From NCBI RefSeq assembly GCF_945952405.1, contig NZ_CAMFIA010000003.1, positions 186,001 to 250,000 on the forward strand: a DNA stretch of 64,000 bases, in the 5' to 3' direction. This stretch comes from an uncultured Stenotrophomonas sp. Its GTDB lineage: Bacteria > Pseudomonadota > Gammaproteobacteria > Xanthomonadales > Xanthomonadaceae. Position 1 is the stretch's first letter; every line of letters begins with the position of its first letter. The translations under genes were made by a program, and so were the position numbers. The notes under the pieces were generated by a model. The model was not told the DNA's origin and searched no databases. It was given only the letters and a program-made list of their open reading frames with translations. Below are positions 8,417 through 17,666 of the stretch, piece after piece.

Positions 8417-8468
8417 GTGTCGATCAAGGTCGACACCTACCAACAGCCGCGGGAATCTGTCAGAGGCG

Positions 8469-8617
<149 letters not shown>

Positions 8618-8664
8618 CCAGCTCCAGCCTCTGCGGGGGCCGGGTGCCGCCCGGCCGTAACCCC

Positions 8665-10875
8665 TTACTTCTTCGCGCGCGGCTGGTTCAGCGGCTCCAT
8701 GGCGCGGAAGCGCTTGCTGTATTCGTCGGTCAGGTTGCGTGCCTCCTGGCCGTTGCGGACGATGCTCGGGGTCAACAGCACGATCACTTCCGAACGCCGG
8801 CTGTTGCGGGTCTTCTGCCCGAACAGGGCACCGACCACCGGAATCCGGCTCAGCCCGGGAATGCCGGCGCTGCCATCGGTCGCCGTGTCGGTGATCAGGC
8901 CCGCCAGCATGATGGTATCGCCGCTCTGCACTGCCGCTTCGGTCGACAGCTTCTTGGTGGAGATGCGCGGGTTGCAGTTGCGCTCGGACGGGTTGCAGTT
9001 CTCCGGCACCTCGGAGGCGCTGCTGACTTCCTGCACGATGTCGAGGAACACCGTGCCGTCACGGGTCACGCGCGGGCGCACCTTCAGGATCACGCCGGTG
9101 TCGATGTACTGCACCGAGCTGTAGCTGCTGGTACCGATGCCGGTGTTCACCGTGGTGGTGTTGATCGGCACCTTGTCGCCCACGTTGAGCGTGGCTTCGG
9201 CATTGTTGCGCACGAACACCGAAGGGGTCTGCAGCAGGCGTACATCGGTGACCTTGTCCAGCGCGCTCACCACGGCCGCGCCGCTGTGGCCGGTGAATGC
9301 CCAGCCCAGCCCCTCGCCACCGGTTGCGGCACCGGCGAAGCTGCTCCAGGAACCACCGGCAGCAGCGGGCAGGGTCACGCCGCCCAGGGCGCCGGTCAGC
9401 TTCTGGCCGAGCACCGCGTTGTCGAAGAACCAGTTGACGCCGTACTTGAGATCGCCGGTCAGGGAAACCTCGGCCACCTGGGCTTCGATGTGCACCTGCA
9501 GCGGCATCACGTCCAGCTTCTCGATCACTTCTCGGATCGAGCGCCAGGCCTGCGGGGTCGAACGCACCAGCAGGGTGTTGGTCTCCTCCACCGCCGACAC
9601 GCCGACGCGGTCGCCTTCCACTTCCAGGCTGACGCTGACGTTGCCGGACTGGCGCTGCGGCAGGTTCATGCTGCCACCGCTGCTGCCACTGGAGCTGCTG
9701 CCCGGCGTGCCGCCGAAGCTGCTGCTGTTGTTGCTGCTGTTGTTGTCCATGCCACGGTCGCCGTCGCTGCCCAGCTGCGACGGAATCGCGCCGGGTGCCA
9801 GCGAGGCCGGGCTCGAGCCGCCGCGGTTGCCGCTGCTGGCGAAGGCTTCGCTGAGGCGCTCGGCCAGGTCGCGTGCCTTGATGTAGCGCAGCTCGTAGGA
9901 GAACAGCCGGGCACTGCCGCCGGCGGTGTCGATGCGGTCCAGCCACTGCTGGATCTGGTCCAGGTAGCGCACCTGCGGGGTGATCACCAGCACGGCGTTG
10001 GCGTTCTCCAGCGGCAGGAAGCGGAACATGCCGGCGCTGGGGGTCTTGCTCTCCTCGCCGAACACCTTTTCCAGGTCGGCGGCGACCTGCTCGGCCTTGC
10101 CCGACTGGATCGGGAAGACGCCCACCGACATGCCCGACAGCCAGTCGACGTCGAAGATCTCGACGGTGCGCATGTAGTTTTCCAGCTCGGCGCGGGTGCC
10201 GCCGAGGGTGATCACGTTGCGCCCGCTGTCGACATTGACGATGGCATTGGGCCGCGCATACGGCTCCAGCACCTTCTTCATCTCGGTGGCGGAGATGAAC
10301 TGCAGCGGGATCACCCGCACTTCGAAACCGCGCGCGCTGGCGGCCGGTGCCGTGCTCGGCGCCACGGTGCCGGCCAGGGCCTGGTCGGCGGCGACGATGT
10401 TGTAGCGACCGCCGCTGTAAACCATGCGGGCGTTGTTCCAGCCCAGCACCATTTCCAGCAGGTTCAAGGCCTGTGCCGGCGACACCGGCTTGGGCGTGGC
10501 CAGAGTGACAGTGCCCTGCACCCCCGGTGCGATCACGTAGTTCTGGCCCAGCATGTCACCGAGGATCGCCTTGACCACGGCGTGCACCGACTCGCCCTCG
10601 AAGTTGAAGGTTGCCTCGCCGGTGCTGGCGCCATGCAGTGCCGGTGCCGGCGCACGCGCGGCTTCGCGGTTGATCATGGTGCCGGTGCCGCGGCGGATCA
10701 CCGCCTGCGGCGCCCCCTGCGCATCACGCGCGGCATCGGCCGCCACCTCCGCCGCCTGTCCGGCGTCTGTGCTGGCTGCCGGGTTGCCGTTGCGCTGCAC
10801 ATGCGGTGCGGACACGGTGCTGCAGCCCACCAGCAGGGCAAGGGCAAAGGACCAGGGAAGAAAACGCAGGCTCAT
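8665..10875 (-). CDS. gspD: Type II secretion outer-membrane secretin (lipoprotein form)
   Basis: A 736-residue secretin forming the outer-membrane channel of the Xps type II system. The signal peptide ends in a lipobox (LLVGC), so the protein is itself lipidated, as in Xanthomonas XpsD, and may need no pilotin. N0-N3 ring-building domains fill roughly residues 90-470. N3 holds a Gly/Ser/Asn-rich insertion (about 375-425). The C-terminal secretin beta-barrel (about 480-720) contains VPINTTTV and the stretch SGDTIMLAGLI. It is the last gene of the operon, 9 nt after gspN, and the operon ends in the hairpin repeats at 8140-8620. Confidence 0.95.
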   Translation of the reverse strand: MSLRFLPWSFALALLVGCSTVSAPHVQRNGNPAASTDAGQAAEVAADAARDAQGAPQAVIRRGTGTMINREAARAPAPALHGASTGEATFNFEGESVHAVVKAILGDMLGQNYVIAPGVQGTVTLATPKPVSPAQALNLLEMVLGWNNARMVYSGGRYNIVAADQALAGTVAPSTAPAASARGFEVRVIPLQFISATEMKKVLEPYARPNAIVNVDSGRNVITLGGTRAELENYMRTVEIFDVDWLSGMSVGVFPIQSGKAEQVAADLEKVFGEESKTPSAGMFRFLPLENANAVLVITPQVRYLDQIQQWLDRIDTAGGSARLFSYELRYIKARDLAERLSEAFASSGNRGGSSPASLAPGAIPSQLGSDGDRGMDNNSSNNSSSFGGTPGSSSSGSSGGSMNLPQRQSGNVSVSLEVEGDRVGVSAVEETNTLLVRSTPQAWRSIREVIEKLDVMPLQVHIEAQVAEVSLTGDLKYGVNWFFDNAVLGQKLTGALGGVTLPAAAGGSWSSFAGAATGGEGLGWAFTGHSGAAVVSALDKVTDVRLLQTPSVFVRNNAEATLNVGDKVPINTTTVNTGIGTSSYSSVQYIDTGVILKVRPRVTRDGTVFLDIVQEVSSASEVPENCNPSERNCNPRISTKKLSTEAAVQSGDTIMLAGLITDTATDGSAGIPGLSRIPVVGALFGQKTRNSRRSEVIVLLTPSIVRNGQEARNLTDEYSKRFRAMEPLNQPRAKK

Positions 10876-10884
10876 GCATTCACT

Positions 10885-11670
10885 CTATCGGTTGGTGCCA
10901 TCGCCCGGGGGCGGCGACGGTTGTTGCTGCTGTTGCTGCAGCTGGCGGCGACGGGCCTGGATGCGTTCGCGGATGGCCTGCATCTGCGCTTCACTGGGAC
11001 CGTTGCTGTTGTTGTTGGCAGGCGGCGCGGCGGCGGCCGACGGCGCACTGCCGGTCGCTGCGGCCTGCACGGTGGCCGCCGCCGGCGGCGGTGGCGCCGG
11101 CGGGCCAGCCGCGGGTGGCGGCACGATGATCGCCCCCGCTGGCGGCGCACCATTGGCGCCACGCAGCACGGTCGGTGGCTCACCGCCCTGCCCGTTGAAC
11201 ACCGCCAGTTCCAGCACCTGGCTGCCGCCGGGGCCGATCACCGTAGCCTGGCGCGGTTGCAGTGCCACCAGCTGCCAGCCATCCACCGCCTCACCATTGA
11301 GGCGCAGGCGCAACGAGCGGCTCTGTTCGGTGGTGAAGGTGGCCATGCCGAAATCACCGGTGAGCAGCACGCCGGTCAAGCGCAGCGCGGCACTGGCGGC
11401 CGGTTCGCTTCCGCCCAGCAGGTACGGTCGCGGCTTGCGGTCTTCGGCGAACAGCGGGCGTTCGCCGATCGCGCTGTAACTGTCGGCGCTGGCCATGCGT
11501 TCGGCCGCCAGCGCTGGCAGGGTCGGCAACGCGGGGACCGCATCGGCATCAGCGCCGGCAGCGGGCAACTGGCTACCGAGGCCAAAGCCGGTCGCCAGCC
11601 AGACGGCGGCGGCCCAGCCGGCCAGGGCCAACAGGAAGCCGGTGCGCAGGCTGATCTGCTCAAGTTTCAT
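10885..11670 (-). CDS. gspN: Type II secretion protein N (XpsN/GspC-like clamp)
   Basis: A 261-residue bitopic protein starting at ATG 11670 with GGAGG 7 nt upstream. One N-terminal membrane helix (FLLALAGWAAAVWLATG) is followed by a periplasmic region with the HR-domain-like pattern (YSAIGERPLFAEDRKP, then LRLTGVLLTGDFGMATF), so it plausibly links the secretin to the inner-membrane platform. The tail is low-complexity Pro/Ala then poly-Gln (about 175-261). No separate gspC is present, consistent with xps clusters where this gene fills that role. It overlaps gspM by 11 nt. Confidence 0.85.
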   Translation of the reverse strand: MKLEQISLRTGFLLALAGWAAAVWLATGFGLGSQLPAAGADADAVPALPTLPALAAERMASADSYSAIGERPLFAEDRKPRPYLLGGSEPAASAALRLTGVLLTGDFGMATFTTEQSRSLRLRLNGEAVDGWQLVALQPRQATVIGPGGSQVLELAVFNGQGGEPPTVLRGANGAPPAGAIIVPPPAAGPPAPPPPAAATVQAAATGSAPSAAAAPPANNNSNGPSEAQMQAIRERIQARRRQLQQQQQQPSPPPGDGTNR

Positions 11671-12397
11671 CGGCCACCTCCTGTCCCTCACCGGACCCGG
11701 ATGCGGCCGGTGCCGGTGCCGGTGCCGGTGCCGGTGCCGGTGCCGCCGGCGGAGGCTGCGGCGCGGATCCCGGCTCGGCCACCGATGCCGGCGCGGTGGC
11801 ATCGGTCGCCGCGCCCGGCAGCAGGTAACCGGCCAGTTCGAACGACACATCCAGCCCCAGGCCGGATTCATTCGGTGACTGTTGGAAACGCTGCGCGATC
11901 AGGTTGAGGTTGTCGACGAACAAGCGCGGGCTGCCGGTTTCCAGGCTGTACAGCACCGTGGCCAGTTCGGCGACGCCGCAGCGCAGGCGCACCTGCATGG
12001 CCACGCGCACGAACTCGGCGTCGCGACGGTTGTCGGTCAGCGGCGTGCGGTTGCTGATGGTGCAGCTGCGATTGCCCGGGCTGGCCATCGCCACCGCATC
12101 CTGCAGTTTTGCGCCCAGCGCCGCGGCGGCGGCTTCGGCGGTGGCTTCATGCAGGAAGCCCGGCCGCTGCTGCAATGCTTCGCGGGTAGCGCGCAGGCGC
12201 TGCTCGATCTGCGGCTGCTGCTGCAGCTGGGCCTGCACGCGCGCCTGGCGTTCGCGCAGCGCCGCAACGTCGGCATCGATCTCGCGCAGCGGCTGGGTGA
12301 ACCAGGGATGCACCAGCAGCAGGTAGCCCAGGCCCAGCACTGCCAGCAGCAGTGCCAGTGCCAGCCAGCGGTCACGGCGTGCGCTTGGCATCGGCAT
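11660..12397 (-). CDS. gspM: Type II secretion protein M
   Basis: A 245-residue inner-membrane platform protein: cytoplasmic N-terminus, one membrane helix (WLALALLLAVLGLGYLLLV), a coiled coil (about 40-80), then a periplasmic ferredoxin-like domain. Partner of GspL. The C-terminal 40 residues are Ala-Pro repeats encoded by six tandem GGTGCC units. Two in-frame ATGs (12397 and 12391) are possible starts. It overlaps gspL by 26 nt and gspN by 11 nt. Confidence 0.9.
   Translation of the reverse strand: MPMPSARRDRWLALALLLAVLGLGYLLLVHPWFTQPLREIDADVAALRERQARVQAQLQQQPQIEQRLRATREALQQRPGFLHEATAEAAAAALGAKLQDAVAMASPGNRSCTISNRTPLTDNRRDAEFVRVAMQVRLRCGVAELATVLYSLETGSPRLFVDNLNLIAQRFQQSPNESGLGLDVSFELAGYLLPGAATDATAPASVAEPGSAPQPPPAAPAPAPAPAPAPAASGSGEGQEVADET
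11709..11744. repeat. Six tandem GGTGCC hexamers inside gspM
   Basis: Six exact copies of GGTGCC on the plus strand encode the Ala-Pro linker of GspM on the minus strand. Gain or loss of a unit would change linker length by two residues without a frameshift. Confidence 0.9.
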
Positions 12398-13517
12398 CGG
12401 CCGCCTCCCGGGTCGGGGCCGCTGCCGGCAACGGCTGCAGCTCGGCGCTCAGGGTAAAGCGGTCGCGGCCACTGGCCGCGCCGTCGGCCTGCAGCACGCC
12501 GGTCAGGTTGACCTTGCGCCACTGCGGCGCGTCCTGCAGCAGCTGCACCAGCTGCGAAGCCTCACGGCTGAGCCCGATCAGCTGCAGGTTGTTGTTCTCG
12601 ATGGCCAGCTTTTCCAGATAGGTGCCCTCCGGCAGCCGCCGGGTCAGTTCCGTCCAGATCTCCACCGTACCGGCGCGCTGGCTGCGCTGCTTTTCCAGGA
12701 ATGCGGCGCCGTCGATCATGGCCTGCAGCTGCGCACGTTCACTGGCCACGCTACGCGCACTGCGCGCGCTACGCTCGACCTGGGTGCGCAGTTCATCGGC
12801 GGCGGCGCGGCGGTTGTCGAGCAGCTGGAGGCCCGCCAGCACCAGCATCACCACTGCGGCCACCGCCAGCAGCAGGTTCCAGCGCCGCATCGGGTCGGCC
12901 CGCAGCTGCCGCTGCGCCGGCGGCAGCAGGTTCACCTGCAGCGTATTGCCCTGCGCATCGATGGCGTCGACACCGGCCAGCGCGTCGGCCCATTGGCCCA
13001 CCGTCGCGCGCCAGGCCTCGAGCTGGCGCAGCGGCCACGCCACCAGTTCGACCTGCAGCTGGCCTTCGGCGGCGCCGCCGAGTTCACGCACGTCATAGCT
13101 GACCTGGCTGGATTCAAACGGTGTCTGCCGGTCGATCTCGAAACCGACCACCGCACGCAGGCGGTCGGCCGCCGCCGCTGGCAGCCGCAGCTGGCGACGC
13201 AGCACATCCTTGGCCGGCAGCAGCCACACCCGCGGCAGGCTGCGCAGGCGCGCTTCCAGGACCCGGTCCAGTTCGGCCGGCGACAGCGGCCACGGCAGCC
13301 GCGCCACCGCTTCGCGGCGCTCACCGGACTCGCGCCAGACCTGCAGCTGTTCGCCTTCGCGCTGCAGCAGCAGGCGCGCCTGCGCCCAGCCCAGCGCCCA
13401 CTGCCAGCGGACCGGCACCCACGCCAGCAGCGATTGCCGCCACCAGCGCAGGAAGCGACCGGCACTGGGGCCGATCCGGCCCTGCACCTGCCGCAGACTG
13501 TCCTGCCAAGCCGTCAT
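12372..13517 (-). CDS. gspL: Type II secretion protein L
   Basis: A 381-residue protein that couples the GspE ATPase to the membrane platform. The cytoplasmic actin-like part (about 40-200, with LPAKDVLRRQLRLP and FEIDRQTPF) is followed by a membrane helix (LLLAVAAVVMLVLAGLQLL, about 215-235), a coiled coil, and a PilN-like periplasmic domain (about 290-360). The start at ATG 13517 overlaps the gspK stop in an ATGA junction. Confidence 0.9.
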   Translation of the reverse strand: MTAWQDSLRQVQGRIGPSAGRFLRWWRQSLLAWVPVRWQWALGWAQARLLLQREGEQLQVWRESGERREAVARLPWPLSPAELDRVLEARLRSLPRVWLLPAKDVLRRQLRLPAAAADRLRAVVGFEIDRQTPFESSQVSYDVRELGGAAEGQLQVELVAWPLRQLEAWRATVGQWADALAGVDAIDAQGNTLQVNLLPPAQRQLRADPMRRWNLLLAVAAVVMLVLAGLQLLDNRRAAADELRTQVERSARSARSVASERAQLQAMIDGAAFLEKQRSQRAGTVEIWTELTRRLPEGTYLEKLAIENNNLQLIGLSREASQLVQLLQDAPQWRKVNLTGVLQADGAASGRDRFTLSAELQPLPAAAPTREAADADAKRTP

Positions 13518-14377
13518 CTTGCCGTCATTCCCTGCTCCCAGCGAAGCACTGTGTAGGACCGCCCGGGAACCCCGCCCGAGCCATTGCGTACCACTGCCTG
13601 CAGCACCGACCTGCGTCCACTGCCGTCGGTGACACCGGACTCGATACTATAGGTGCCACTGCTGCTGGCAAGGGTTGACGCACCGGCAGCGGAATCGGCG
13701 TCACGCTCCTGCTGGGCGCGCTGGGCCAGCACGGTGTCGGCGTCGAGCCCGAGTGCGGTCAGCACCACGGCGCTGGCGAACTGCGGGTCGGGCCGCGCCT
13801 GGCGGCTGTACAGGGTCAGGTGCGGGAGCATGGCCTGGTACAGCGGGCCACGCATGCCGAGCACCCGCTGCAGCTCGCCCAGGGTCTCGAAACGCTTGTT
13901 GCGCGGGCCATACGGCAGCCCTGCCGCCGCGTAGTCGGGGGCCTCTGCACCGCCCCCGGGCTGCAGCAGGCTGTCCTCGTCCCGCCAGTCGACAATCGCC
14001 CCGGCCAGCTGCCGTGCTGCCCCCTCGTCTTCGCCCAGCGCCTTGAGGAAGGCGGTCAACAGGGCGACGTCGGCCAGGTTCAGGTTGATCTTGCCGTTCT
14101 CGTCCAGCACCTTGATCTCGATGCTGGCGCCATCGAACTGCCAGCGATAGATGCGGCCATCGGCCCGCCACGGTGCCCGCTGCGGATCGGCGGACAGACG
14201 CATCAGCGCATATTCCAGGCCGGCACGTGCCCGCTCCTGGCCACGTGCATCGTCATCCAGCACCCGCTGCTGCAGGTGCTCGACCCGCGCGCTCAGCGCG
14301 AACGCTCCAACCAGCGCGGTCATCAGCGCGATCAGCCACAGCACCAGCACCAGCGCGGCGCCCCGCGACCGGCTCAT
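13514..14377 (-). CDS. gspK: Type II secretion minor pseudopilin K
   Basis: A 287-residue pseudopilin starting at ATG 14377 with GGAGG 7 nt upstream. The N-terminus RGAALVLVLWLIALMTALVG is the prepilin hydrophobic helix with a G-A junction, lacking the usual glutamate at +5 as is normal for GspK. A large globular domain follows with helix-hairpin-helix-like NLNLADVALLTAFLKALG. It caps the pseudopilus tip with GspI and GspJ. It overlaps both neighbours by 4 nt (ATGA). Confidence 0.92.
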   Translation of the reverse strand: MSRSRGAALVLVLWLIALMTALVGAFALSARVEHLQQRVLDDDARGQERARAGLEYALMRLSADPQRAPWRADGRIYRWQFDGASIEIKVLDENGKINLNLADVALLTAFLKALGEDEGAARQLAGAIVDWRDEDSLLQPGGGAEAPDYAAAGLPYGPRNKRFETLGELQRVLGMRGPLYQAMLPHLTLYSRQARPDPQFASAVVLTALGLDADTVLAQRAQQERDADSAAGASTLASSSGTYSIESGVTDGSGRRSVLQAVVRNGSGGVPGRSYTVLRWEQGMTAR

Positions 14378-15009
14378 CGTGCACCTCCGCTGCCGCCTGC
14401 GCGCGGCGCGACCACCAGTGCCGGCCACGCTGCGCCCTTGGCCGGCACGATGCGTATTTCCACCAGCATCGGCAGGCGCCGGGTGTCGTCCCAGCGTGGC
14501 ATCCAGTCCGTCATCTGGCCGCTGCTGGCATCGATGCCGCGATACCGCAGCTGCACCGACTTCAGGTTCTCCACCAGCACCTCCGGCGGGCGCGGTGGAT
14601 TCTCGGCGATCCGCTCGCCTTCCTGCAGCAGCACCAGGTCCAGCAGCAGGCGTTGCTGGCCGCTGCGGCCGTCCACCTGCAGCGCGTGCAGGTAGGCGCC
14701 GCCCCGGCCGAGATAGCCCGGCAGATCGGCGGCAAACAGCATGCGCTGCTCTTCGCCCTGGAAGAACACCGGCTCGCGGGTCGGGTCAGGCACTTCCAGC
14801 GGCGTGCGCAGTGCAGCAGCCAGTTGACGCCGCAGCAACGCCTCGACCGCGCGCATGCGCTCGCTTTCCGCGGCAATCTGCTCGCCACGCTGACTCACCG
14901 CCATCGCCGAGCGCACACTGGCAAACGCCAGCGCCAGGCCACCGGCCAGCAGCACGGTGGCCAGCATCACTTCAACCAGGGTGAACCCGGCAGCGCGGCG
15001 CGGGGTCAT
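14374..15009 (-). CDS. gspJ: Type II secretion minor pseudopilin J
   Basis: A 211-residue pseudopilin with a classic prepilin cleavage site, RRAAG-FTLVEVMLATVLLAG, processed by the prepilin peptidase (not in this window). Forms the tip complex with GspI and GspK. It is joined to gspI and gspK by ATGA overlaps. Confidence 0.93.
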   Translation of the reverse strand: MTPRRAAGFTLVEVMLATVLLAGGLALAFASVRSAMAVSQRGEQIAAESERMRAVEALLRRQLAAALRTPLEVPDPTREPVFFQGEEQRMLFAADLPGYLGRGGAYLHALQVDGRSGQQRLLLDLVLLQEGERIAENPPRPPEVLVENLKSVQLRYRGIDASSGQMTDWMPRWDDTRRLPMLVEIRIVPAKGAAWPALVVAPRAGGSGGAR

Positions 15010-15431
15010 CGTGCGCTCTCCAGGTCCGGCGGCAACAGGCGCAGGCTGCGCCAGCGCAGCTGCTCGCGTTCACTGTCGCCCCAGCGCACCTGCAGCTGCA
15101 GCTCGGCCAGCCAGGGCGTGCCCGGTGAGGGTGCCTGCGCCTGCGCCGCGTTGCCGGCACGCGGTTCCACCCACGGTTGCACCTGCAGTTCCCAGTGGTA
15201 GCGCCCCTGTTCCCAGTCGCCCTGCTGGCTGCCGATCTGCAATGGCGAGGCGACACCGGCCTCGGCCAGCAACGACTGCGCATGCAGCACCGCACGCGTG
15301 CGTACTTCAGCCTCGCGCACCTGCCTGGCCCCGCCGGACAGGCTGCCCAGCAGCAGGGTCAACGCCAGGCCCAGGAGTGCGAAGGCGATGATCACTTCCA
15401 GCAGGGTGAAGCCACGCGCACGCCGCCTCAT
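15006..15431 (-). CDS. gspI: Type II secretion minor pseudopilin I
   Basis: 141 residues from ATG 15431, where the prepilin leader MRRRARG-FTLLEVIIAFAL begins; the frame is open upstream but that part is gspH territory. The site G-FTLLE carries the +5 glutamate used in assembly. The start codon overlaps the gspH stop (ATGA). Confidence 0.92.
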   Translation of the reverse strand: MRRRARGFTLLEVIIAFALLGLALTLLLGSLSGGARQVREAEVRTRAVLHAQSLLAEAGVASPLQIGSQQGDWEQGRYHWELQVQPWVEPRAGNAAQAQAPSPGTPWLAELQLQVRWGDSEREQLRWRSLRLLPPDLESAR

Positions 15432-15922
15432 TGCGCCCGCCAGGGGCCGGAGCGGACCTCGCCGGTCAGCCAGCCGACATCGATGCGCCATTCGGCGCCG
15501 TCGCGCTGCAGGCGGATGCGGCCACCACTGGACCCGCCATCCGGATGGAACTCGATCACACCCTGTCCCGGCGCAGTGGCCAGCTGTGCGGCGCCTTCGA
15601 ACTGCACCTGCAACTGCGCCGGCAGCTCGCCCTGGCGCTGGTTCGCACCTTCCCAGTGGCGGCGCGCCGGTTCGATCACGAAGCGCTGCGGCTCGCCACG
15701 GGCAATGGCCTGCGCACGCACCATGCGCAACTGGTTGGCGATGTCCTTGCCGGCACTGCGCAGCTGCATGCCGGCGAATCCTCGTGACAGGCCCGCTGCC
15801 GTAATCAGGCCGATCGCGGCAATCAGCGCGATCACCAGCAGCATTTCCAGCAGCGACAAGCCCGCTGCGCGCCTGCCGTGCAGGTGCGGGCGGGGCAGCC
15901 GGCGCGGCAGGAAATGCGTCAT
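15428..15922 (-). CDS. gspH: Type II secretion minor pseudopilin H
   Basis: 164 residues with an unusually long positively charged leader (about 21 residues) before the cleavage site AAG-LSLLEMLLVIALIAAIG. The globular domain contains RAQAIARGEPQRF and GVIEFHPDGGSSGG, typical of GspH/FimT. It lies 6 nt after gspG. Confidence 0.92.
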   Translation of the reverse strand: MTHFLPRRLPRPHLHGRRAAGLSLLEMLLVIALIAAIGLITAAGLSRGFAGMQLRSAGKDIANQLRMVRAQAIARGEPQRFVIEPARRHWEGANQRQGELPAQLQVQFEGAAQLATAPGQGVIEFHPDGGSSGGRIRLQRDGAEWRIDVGWLTGEVRSGPWRAQ

Positions 15923-15928
15923 GCGGGA

Positions 15929-16372
15929 TTACGGCTGGTAACGGATGTCAGCGTCGACACTGCTGCCGCCGGCCTTGCCATCCTTGCCCAGGCTGATCAG
16001 TTCGTACGGCTGCCCTTCGCCCGGTGCGCGGTACTCCAGCGCATGGCCCCACGGGTCGTTCAGGTCGGCCGGCTTCGCGTACGGGCCCAGCCAGCCACCG
16101 ACACCGGCCGGGGCGGCCACCAGATCGTTGAGCGAGCCCGGCAGCTTGCCGGTGTCGATCTGGTAGTTGTCGATCTTGGAAGCGACGGTCTGCACCTGGG
16201 CCTTGGCGATATTGGCCTTGCCGCGGTCGGCGCCGCCCAGCACGCGGCTGGCGACCAGGGTCAGCACCGCACCGATCAGCACGATGACGATGATGATCTC
16301 CAGCAGGCTCATGCCGGACTGGTTGCGTGCAGCGGTGAAGGAAAGGCGGATCGGTCGACGGGAAGCAATCAT
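15929..16372 (-). CDS. gspG: Type II secretion major pseudopilin G
   Basis: 147 residues from ATG 16372 with AAGGA upstream. The prepilin site QSG-MSLLEIIIVIVLIGAVL and the conserved GspG body are present (KIDNYQIDTGKLP, then NDPWGHALEYRAPGEGQPYELISLGKDG), including the Ca-site loop near the C-terminus. Leader of about 21 residues, longer than usual. It forms the body of the pseudopilus. Confidence 0.95.
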   Translation of the reverse strand: MIASRRPIRLSFTAARNQSGMSLLEIIIVIVLIGAVLTLVASRVLGGADRGKANIAKAQVQTVASKIDNYQIDTGKLPGSLNDLVAAPAGVGGWLGPYAKPADLNDPWGHALEYRAPGEGQPYELISLGKDGKAGGSSVDADIRYQP

Positions 16373-16421
16373 GGTCGGTCCTTTCAGTTGCGGAGTGTCG
16401 AGGTTGCGTAGGGAACCATCA

Positions 16422-17642
16422 TCAACCGATGGCATTGGTCAGGTCATACAACGGCACCAGCACGGCAATGATCACCGCGCCCACCACCGAGGCCAGCACC
16501 AGGGTGATCGCCGGCACCATCGCGGCCAGCAGGCGGTCGATGCGCCGGGCGCTGTCCTGTTCAAACGTGTCGGCGGCCTTCAGCAGCATGGTATCGAGCG
16601 CACCGGATTCCTCGCCGACCTGGATCATCTGCAGGGCCAGGCGCGGGAAGCGCTTGCCGCGTGACAGCGCCAGCGACAGGCCGGCACCGTTCTTCACCTC
16701 ATCGGCCGCCGCTTCCACATCGGCGGCCAGCGCGCGGTTGCCCAGCACGTTGCGGGCGATCCCCAGCGCACCGAGCAGCGGCACGCCATTGCGCAGCAAT
16801 GTGCCCAGCGTGCGCGCAAGCCGCGCGGTTTCCAGTTCGCCCAGCAGGCGCCCGATGCCACGCCGCTGCAGCAGCCATCCATCCAGCGCAAGCCGGAACG
16901 CAGGTTGCCGCGCCTTGCGCTCGAAGAACAGCGCCAGCAGCGCCGGCACCACCAGCAGCAGGAGCCACCAGTCACGCACGAACAGGCCCAGCTGCAGCAC
17001 TACGTTGGTGAACCACGGCAATGCCACGTCCAGGCTCTCGTACATCTGTGCGAACTGCGGCACCACGTAACCGAGCAGGAACAGCAGCGCGCCGCCCACC
17101 ACCACCAGCAGGATCGCCGGGTAGACCAGTGCGTTGATCACCTTGCCCTGCAGTGCGCGGCTGCGCTCCAGGTAGTCGGCCAGGCGCTGCAGGGTCTCGT
17201 GCAGGCTGCCACCGGCCTCGCCGGCACGCACCATGTTCACGTACAGCCGGGAAAACAGGCCATGCTGGCGTTCCAGCGCGGTCGACAGCGGCGCGCCGCC
17301 CCGCACCACATCGCGGATGTCGGTGATCGCGCGGCGCGAGCGCTCGTCTTCCGGCAGGCCCAGCAGGATCGACAGTGCGCGGTCCAGCGGTTGGCCGGCC
17401 CCGAGCAGAGTCGCCAGCTGCTGGGTGAACTGCAGCAGCGCGGCGCCCTGCAGCGGGCGCTGGCGCAGCAGGTTGCGCCAGCTGCTGCCACCGATCGAAC
17501 CGCCATCGGCCAGCTGCGTCTCCATCGGCAGGTGGCCCTGGTCCTGCAGGCGCGCGATCAGTTCGGCCTCACTGGCCGCTTCCATCTGCCCGTCGAAGAC
17601 CTCGCCATGTGGATTGAGGGCCTTGTAGCGGTAGTTCGGCAT
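16422..17642 (-). CDS. gspF: Type II secretion inner-membrane platform protein F
   Basis: A 406-residue polytopic protein with two T2SSF domains: residues about 75-195 (GAGQPLDRALSILLG, MVRAGEAGGSLHETL) and about 275-400 (TLLRNGVPLLGALGIARNV, MIQVGEESGALDTML). Three membrane helices are visible: about residues 170-190, 220-240 and the C-terminus. It starts at ATG 17642, 24 nt after gspE. Confidence 0.95.
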   Translation of the reverse strand: MPNYRYKALNPHGEVFDGQMEAASEAELIARLQDQGHLPMETQLADGGSIGGSSWRNLLRQRPLQGAALLQFTQQLATLLGAGQPLDRALSILLGLPEDERSRRAITDIRDVVRGGAPLSTALERQHGLFSRLYVNMVRAGEAGGSLHETLQRLADYLERSRALQGKVINALVYPAILLVVVGGALLFLLGYVVPQFAQMYESLDVALPWFTNVVLQLGLFVRDWWLLLLVVPALLALFFERKARQPAFRLALDGWLLQRRGIGRLLGELETARLARTLGTLLRNGVPLLGALGIARNVLGNRALAADVEAAADEVKNGAGLSLALSRGKRFPRLALQMIQVGEESGALDTMLLKAADTFEQDSARRIDRLLAAMVPAITLVLASVVGAVIIAVLVPLYDLTNAIG

Positions 17643-17666
17643 GTCAGCCCCGGCGTCCCGCGCGCA

